DNA from: Romanomermis culicivorax
Lineage: Eukaryota > Nematoda > Enoplea > Mermithida > Mermithidae
Length of the DNA stretch: 64,000 nt
Assembly (NCBI GenBank): GCA_963922205.1
Contig: CAWUHX010000345.1
Location: 124,001-188,000, forward strand
Direction: 5' to 3'
The position numbers and the translations under genes are program-made. The notes beneath the pieces are model-generated. The model ran no database searches and was not told the DNA's origin. It saw only the letters and a program-made list of their open reading frames with translations. Below, in pieces: positions 57,737 to 64,000 of this stretch; the stretch's first letter is position 1, and every line of letters starts with the position of its first letter.

Positions 57737-58885
57737 ATTGTGAGGCGTTTCTCCGACCATGTCGTTTCTCCGACTGTTTCGATTTTTCGACCATGTCGGT
57801 TCTTCGACTGTGTCGTTTCACCGACCTATGCAAAATAACTAAAAATAGAATGGTCGTTTCGTTGTGTTTCTTTGACTATTTCGATTCTTCGACTGGTGAT
57901 ACTTCGACTTTATCGATTGTTCGACTGCTTTTAAGTACCATTTACTCGACTGACTCGATTGCTCGGCGAGATTCTCAATGGCCGATTAATTGGAGCATTA
58001 ATTATACATATACGTTTGCCTACCGGGGACGAATAATTTCAACAATTTTTAATGAAAATTCATGATTATTGCATCAAAAAGATATAAAAATAAGTTTTTT
58101 AAAATTATTTTTGTTCAAAATTTTTATTTTAAATTTTTTAATAACCCAAATTTTGCGATTTTTTGAATTTCAAATTTTTTCAAATTTTGGAATTTTCTAA
58201 TTTCGAAAATTTTCCAATTTTAAAATTTTTGAAATTTTGAAATTTTAGAAATTTTAATATGTTCGAAATATTGAATTTTCGATTTTTTGAAATTTTAGAA
58301 ATTTTGAATTTTTCAAATTTATTTTATTTCGAAATTTTTTAAATTTTGAGATCCTTTAAATTTTAAATTTTTGAAGTTTTGAGCAAAAAAAGCTTTTGCG
58401 TTTTTGGTTTAGAATTTTGAATATTTTTTGGTAAAAATTCAACATTTTTGAATATTTTCATTAAAATTCAACATTTTTTTCAAATTCTCGATAATTTTAA
58501 ATTTTTATTTTTAAAAATTTAATTGTAGTTTTTTCTGATTTATTAAAAATTTCAGGATTTCATGAGTTCCGATTAATATTGTATGATCTTTGATCAAAAT
58601 TGCCCATTTTTACTCAAAATGATTAATTTTGACAATTTGTTTGACAATTTAATTTTGACAATTGATTAAAACCTAACAAACGAAAAACATTAGGTAAGTG
58701 TTTAATGCAGTCGGACATTCAAAGAAGTCGCAATCCAAAACCGAAACAAACGATTCATAGTCGAAGAAACGAAACAGTCGAACAATCACGACAGTCGAAA
58801 AATCGAGATAGTCGGAGAATCGAACTGGTCGGAGAATAGGAACAGTCAAAGAATCAAGGCAGTCGGAGAATCGAAGTAGAACGTG
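57737..58885. repeat. Inverted pair of TCGAC-type tandem arrays around an AT-rich core
   Basis: 57,745-57,985 is a degenerate tandem array of about 15-bp units like CGACTGTTTCGATTCTT. 58,700-58,880 is the same array in reverse complement (GAAGAATCGAAACAGTCG-type). Between them, about 58,080-58,560, is low-complexity AATTTTGAAATTTT sequence. The arms could pair over 180-240 bp. Confidence 0.75.
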
Positions 58886-59458
58886 AGTAATCAATAAACA
58901 AAGGCTTCGGCCGTCCCACTTTACTGAAATGAAAATAAGAATAACAAAAAATTAATCGCGGGCGGCTCACACAACCCACACAAATTTATGGCCTAAAGAC
59001 AGTGGTGCCCCCACGTAATGAATGACGCCTTCTCGCCATGTGCACAATTTTCATGAATAAACTGCCTGCTACGGTAAATGCATCCTCAATATTAGCATGC
59101 CAAGTTTAGTATTTTTCATGCCCTTCATCAAATCACTATTTTTAGTAGGGACACTGGCCGATGTAAGTCATTTTGGTACCATTGATCTTGCTATCACCAC
59201 AAATATCCTAAATATAATATAGTACATTATGAAAGTGAATTTTTTATGAAATCTTCAGTCCAAAAGTATATTTTGCACGAACTGCAATGCAGATAGAAGT
59301 AAAATACATATTCGATTTGAAAGTTTGAATATCAGCTTCAAATTTGTCATCCTATACAATGCCACCATTAATTGACTTGTTTCCTGCATCAAAATAAGCA
59401 CTAGTACCTGTTCTACTGCTGATTAGGAGGAAGTCGATTATGTACATGAATATTTCCT
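58886..59458. other. Non-coding, nothing recognised
   Basis: Sequence between the TCGAC arrays and the nested transposon; no ORF or repeat I can assign. Confidence 0.4.
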
Positions 59459-59569
59459 GGGGCCGGTTTCTCAAAAAGCGTCTGAAGTTACATGCGTATA
59501 ACTTTAGACGTGTCCAAGTTGAACGGACTTTAGACGCATCTAAACTTGGACGGACCTTGTAGTCGTTTA

Positions 59570-60557
59570 GGCCCGTATTCACAATCGCGTGTTAAGTCAA
59601 CACGGTGTTAGGACTTAACACCGTGTTCGCTAACACAGCGTTCGAGCTAACACCGTGTCAAGTATCACCTCGTATTCACAATAGCGTGTTAAGTCCGTGT
59701 TAGCCAACACCGTGTTACCACCGTGTTACTTTCGTTATCACCATGTTACTTTTGTAACAGGGTGGCAGAATAAGCTCAAGCATGTTTTTTAATATGAAAA
59801 AGGATATAACAGGAAAAAAAATAAACATCGTGGTCAATGTCAACAAGGTTTTTCAACAATGCCAGCTTTTTTCAGTATGTAATATTTGAGTTTGAACAGT
59901 CATTTGATGAGCAGTTAATTTTCATGAATAAAACTTATGATTTTGTGTTAAGCTGAAGCATACGTGTAGTTGCGGGGGTTGGGGGGACCCCCCAACTTGG
60001 CCAACCAAATACCCACCCCCCCAGTTTGGAAAAAATTAAAAAAATTTGCAAAAAAGTGTATGTTTTTTGGCCTCTTTTGGGAAAAATTTCGACTTTTTTC
60101 GACCCCCTCCCCCCAAATTTCGGATTTACCCCCCCCCCCCAACTGGTCGGGCCTCTTACAGGTATGAGCTGAAGTGCTGGAGGAATCGCATGATTTCGAC
60201 CAGAAGTTTCTAATTGATCCTGGAGAAGCGTAATCAAGTCTCGGGCACCATTTTTCGACAATTTGTATCTTGATTTAAAGGTAACGTCATCGTAGCCCTC
60301 AAATGGATTGGCACTATCCCAAAAGTGACGAATAGGATGTACTATTTCTTCACTTTCATCAAGATGATCCAATAGGTCAATAATATCCATGACAATTGAA
60401 AAAATTAACAAACAGACTACTGCTAACACGCCGCTAAAACTGGTAGGGGGCAGTGAATATGGGGATAAAACTTAGCATCGTGTTACCACCGTGTTAGCCA
60501 AAATTTAACACCGTGTCAGCCTAACACGCCGCTAACACGCGATTGTGAATATGGGCC
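59570..60557 (-). mobile_element. PIF/Harbinger-like transposon remnant
   Basis: The ends GGCCCGTATTCACAATCGCGTGTTAA (left) and its inverse at 60,530-60,557 are flanked by TTA on both sides (59,567-59,569 and 60,558-60,560), the 3-bp duplication of PIF/Harbinger. Internal subterminal repeats of AACACCGTGTTA are abundant. The - strand (about 60,153-60,429) encodes a transposase N-terminus with FKSRYKLSKNGARDLITLL, like HARBI1. It then breaks into a G/C-homopolymer-rich insert at 59,967-60,155. The DDE domain is absent. Confidence 0.85.
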
Positions 60558-60608
60558 TTAAAGTTAGATGGGTGAAATAGATGATATGTGTTTCTGGCCA
60601 ATAAATTA

Positions 60609-60729
60609 AGGCCCTGTCATACTTCACCGCGCGGCGCCGGTTGTTCTATTCAGTATGAATAGGACAACCGGCGCCGCGCGGCACCACCTGGTGCCGCGCA
60701 GTACCGCGCGGTGAAGTATGACAGGGCCT
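60609..60729. mobile_element. 121-bp GC-rich palindromic MITE
   Basis: The ends AGGCCCTGTCATACTTCACC and their exact complement enclose an almost perfect hairpin with a GCGCGGCGCCGG core. TTA flanks both sides (60,606-60,608 and 60,730-60,732). TSD and size suggest a PIF/Harbinger-mobilised MITE, unrelated in sequence to the neighbour at 59,570. Confidence 0.85.
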
Positions 60730-60803
60730 TTAGACGCGCGGTAGTTTAAGTAAACATTGATGTTTGTGCATATGCATTTGTGTATATACTTTCCCAATGG
60801 GAA

Positions 60804-62012
60804 GTAGGGACCTCCACGGGCCATGGAAAAATATTATCGGGCGGAGCGGGGCCAAAGTGTTCAGGCCCATAAAAGCCCAAAAATTTAAGCAACTATTTAC
60901 GTTTACAAGTGAACTTCCGACAAACGTCCATTTACTGTATGCTTCCTAATTTGAAATTTTCTCGAATTTTACTGCTATTATATTTAGTGTGTATTTAATA
61001 ATTCAAATGTTATCATCAGCATAATTACTATTTGTTTCAGATGCAGTTTTAGCTATTAGCAATACTGTTTAGCATTCTGACAAACTTAAAGACTGCTGAT
61101 ACCAGCATGCATCTCTTCTCTGGTCAAATTTAATTGATAAGTTCATCAGAATGGAGATAAGGCGTCCTCGCCATTTGGCAAAAGAGGTCAAAATTGCCTG
61201 TTCTTCATTTTCATTTTTCAGCCATTTTCTTCAAGTCACCTTTTTCACTCAAAAAGTCCACAGATGTGTTATTCATGCTTCTTTGACTTTGAAAAATTAA
61301 ATATATACAGAGGGAACCAAAAATTAAGAAAAATTGACTTTTTTGAGTTCAGATGATAGTAACAATAGATTAAATGATTTCTTAATTTTCAAATGATGAT
61401 TTTCAAATTACCTAAAGCTTAAATAATCAAATTCCGAAAAAAATTGGCCGCAAAGTGCAAACACCTGAAATGAATTCAAATATCACCAGTTCCGGTGCAA
61501 AGTGCCAGGAAAAACTTTTGGATTTTGATATTCAACAACGCTGGAACAAGAATCTTTTCAGCATTTATTTCATGGATAAAAAGTCTAAATTTTCAGCCAT
61601 TCAACCGTTTTCCAGTCGGGCAAAATGCAAAAATCATATTGAAAACATGCAGCCAAAATTTGAAAATCAGGCAATCAATGAAAAATTGGGATTCTCCAAC
61701 AACTTATGGTATTGTCCTTTGCTCATGATGTTTTACTCATTTTCTAAGTGCAAATGCTTCATTCCTAAAATTCAAACATTTTTAAAGACTACAGTACTGC
61801 AAGTGAATACAATCAGTTCTAGAAAAATTAATAGTTTGATGCATTTTTATTTAGCAACTTAAATTTGATTTGGTTTTGGTTAATTTTTTTGCGTTATCAT
61901 AGTTTTTCATCATTGTGACACTCTTTTAAAAAAACGAGTTTCACGGACCGGGCTCCGGCTGAGAAGTGAACCTGGGGGGGGCCGCGTCCTTGCGCCCCGC
62001 GCAGGTCCCTAC
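60804..62012. mobile_element. Possible third nested unit
   Basis: GTAGGGACCT at 60,804 is mirrored as AGGTCCCTAC ending at 62,012, with further weak similarity in the G/C-rich sequence just inside. A 135-codon + strand ORF (61,455-61,862) lies between; I recognise no domain in it. No target duplication is evident. Confidence 0.35.
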
Positions 62013-62545
62013 TATGCACCCAATAACATATCCTCCGCATCATCTGGAAATTTAGCATATTTGTCATCCATATTTGTTGGTAAATAATCCGTGATTTTTG
62101 TCACAATCTCGAAACTATAGCTTTTGGATACAATGGGCGGCCCATGGGATAAAAATTCGAAGTTACAGCCAAATTCGTATCAATCTCACATCGGACACTC
62201 TGTTATCTCAACTGTGGTACTAATGCGCGAATCTTTGCAAACGTAACTTTTGAAAATTTATAACTTTCCTAGAATTCATTATCAGTCAATGAAAAAATGA
62301 TCAATTGAGAAAAAGTTCGCTTTAGCCTATTTCCAAATTGATATACAAATGCTAGAGCCATCCCTATCACCGAGTACAACAATAATATAGAGAAAAAAAT
62401 GTGTAAGCATAATTTAAAAAATTTTCACATTACTTAACCCATGGTCCCACCCCATCTAAATTTTTCGTCTAACTTTTTAAAGTTTAAACGTGTTAACTTT
62501 AAACGTCTAACTTTAAACGTGAACGCTTTTTGAGAAACCGGCCCC

Positions 62546-62768
62546 TGCTTGCTTATATTTTTCTCAATGGGATTTTAATTCAGTCTTTCACCCTGTATTT
62601 TTCAGAAAATAAATCAATTTAAAACAAACGGAATCATTGGAAGGCGCTATCTTTACTAGAGATGTATCGGGTCAAAAATTTTAAGAATATCGACCCTGGT
62701 TCGGGTCCAACAAAATAATCGGGTAATTTCCGGTCTCATTTCGGGTCCAGGTCCGTCATATTTTTCCA
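62546..62768. other. Non-coding, nothing recognised
   Basis: Short AT-rich stretch with repeated TCGGGTC-like words (about 62,665-62,755). No gene. Confidence 0.35.
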
Positions 62769-63045
62769 CATGCTGTTCTGTGTGACATCGTTCAAACACG
62801 ATTTCTGAGAGATTTGACCTAATGCTCCATTGACCTATGATAGGTTAGAAATTAATAATATCTTAAAATGTGATATTTTGAGTGGCCTTACATGCTGTTC
62901 TGTGTGATCATTTTCTGTTTCTGTGTGACATCGTTTTCAAACACGATTTCTGAGAGATTTGACCTAAGGCTCCATTGACCTATGATAAGTTAGAAATTAA
63001 TAATATCTTAAAATGAGATATTTTGAGTGGTTTTACATGCTGAAT
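62769..63045. repeat. Tandem duplication, units ~122 and ~145 bp
   Basis: Unit 1 (62,769-62,890) and unit 2 (62,891-63,035) are nearly identical (GATTTCTGAGAGATTTGACC, CTCCATTGACCTATGATA, GTTAGAAATTAATAATATC). Unit 2 has an internal extra copy of the TTCTGTGTGA segment. A third partial start follows at 63,036. The low divergence points to a recent event. Confidence 0.85.
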
Positions 63046-64000
63046 ATTGTGACATCATTTATTCGGCGCAAAAGTCAAAATTCGCATATCTACAGTACTA
63101 CAAAAGTTGGGTTTTATATTTTTGGCATCTGAAGGTGTGGAAAAATTCTTTACTGTAGAAAACACCCAGATGAAGATAATGAAGATAAATAAAATGCCAG
63201 ATGAAGATAAATAAAACGATATTCGACTGTAGTGCCTTCCAAATACAACAAAGTGCATTGGAATAGCTTGAGTTTTCCTTTAAAGAAACACCAGAATGTC
63301 TCAATTGAGAATGATCGCTCCTAGATGAAACAAAAGATACAAAAATTATATTAAACATGAGAAGATGCTACAGAACACTCAAACTAGAAGATTGAAAGTC
63401 AATCGTAATGAATATTACATCATTTTTACATCCTCAAAACATTCACAAAAACATGTCTTTTCGTTCCTCTTCTTTACTGAGAGAGTGTAAAGGCCGATGT
63501 ATAGTCATCCCGATCCTTAAAAAAATGGCCTTTCCTGAGTCAGGAAAGCTCGTTCCCTAAATTTTCGATCCAGACGCAATGCGTTATCCTGAAATCAGGA
63601 TCGGGACAGCGTGTCGACCTAATAAGGAAAGGTGTTCCCGATGTTTTCCTGATCGGGAAAGGATGGCTTTCCCGACGTCGGCAACAAAGTACAAGCCTTC
63701 CGTACTTTTTAGGGATCGGGAAAGCTACACGCTACAGTAAATACTCATCAAATGCGTAACGGCTTCAGCCTGCGCATAATCCTAGTTACATTTTCCGGTA
63801 ATTGGAATGTAAAATAAAGTGAAATTAGCAAAAACTAAGAATTTGCTACCAGATAAGATAGACTAGTCAGCTAAGAAATAGATTTTCCATGTTTTTCGGT
63901 GAAATATGCGCACTTTACGCTACAACTACAGCGCGTTGTAATACTGTAGCCATGTTTGTTAACTACAAGTTTACGCAAAATTTCAAGTCTTTCAAGCATT
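63046..64000. other. Non-coding end of window with a possible MITE
   Basis: About 63,500-63,730 shows repeated and inverted GATCGGGAAAG / CTTTCCTGA motifs (CCCGATCC at 63,510, GGATCGGGAAAG at 63,713) that could be a small inverted-repeat element. The remainder is unassigned; no IFT144 exon is seen. Confidence 0.4.

Larger units (their letters stand above)
59459..62545. mobile_element. DNA transposon with 23-bp terminal inverted repeats, host to nested insertions
   Basis: The left end GGGGCCGGTTTCTCAAAAAGCGT is exactly repeated as reverse complement at the right end (62,523-62,545). Subterminal TTTAGACG / CGTCTAAA motifs also mirror each other. Within it lie the Harbinger-like element (59,570-60,557), a 121-bp MITE (60,609-60,729) and a possible third unit (60,804-62,012). 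No transposase of its own is visible. The target duplication is not clear. Confidence 0.75.

Noticed and set aside
57745-58880. CRISPR-like array
   Set aside because: Units are contiguous degenerate tandem repeats without spacers, in a eukaryotic genome.
61455-61862. 135-codon + strand ORF inside the nested transposons
   Set aside because: No recognisable domain, and no second copy in the window to show conservation.

Overview
This is an AT-rich animal genomic window. It is eukaryotic, most likely from an invertebrate. Two protein-coding genes are recognisable, both intron-rich, both on the + strand, with ordinary GT-AG introns from about 50 bp to several kb. The rest is intergenic or intronic sequence packed with transposable elements, foldback structures, SINEs and satellites. 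There is no bacterial-style gene organisation. A GRAF-type BAR-PH-RhoGAP-SH3 gene argues for an animal or a close relative. IFT144/WDR19 argues for an organism with cilia. I cannot name the species.

Layout. 1-13.4 kb: no host gene; SINEs with a tRNA-Thr-like module (1453-1652, 7224-7430), a satellite of about 100-bp monomers (5807-6470) and a very long diverged inverted repeat (about 8.5-11.63 kb). 13.47-24.12 kb: the GRAF-like gene, from the middle of the BAR domain to the SH3 stop codon; a 142-bp hAT-type MITE with a perfect 8-bp target duplication sits in one intron. 24.7-27.25 kb: low-complexity sequence and an 18-bp minisatellite. 27,258-37,070: a complete but decayed Ty3/gypsy LTR retrotransposon on the - strand (element 1), inserted into the minisatellite with a 4-bp duplication. 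About 37.23-46.28 kb: an older, related element (element 2), also on the - strand, that has lost its 3' LTR. Both elements carry an extra reading frame (ORF3) downstream of integrase. About 46.34-47.61 kb: a foldback element with tRNA-like sequence in its arms. 47.67-48.77 kb: a terminal-inverted-repeat element. 49.9-57.4 kb: the 5' third of IFT144/WDR19, with a candidate RFX X-box about 80 bp upstream of the start codon and a dead mariner in one intron. 57.7-64 kb: inverted TCGAC-type tandem arrays, a nest of DNA transposons (59,459-62,545) and a tandem duplication; no further IFT144 exon was recognised, so the rest of that gene must lie beyond the window or be missing.

The two host genes have unrelated jobs (membrane curvature/Rho signalling and intraflagellar transport). 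They look like neighbours only because about 26 kb of repeats separates them. The retrotransposon genes would have worked together as gag, protease, RT/RNase H and integrase, but both copies carry stops, frameshifts and catalytic substitutions.
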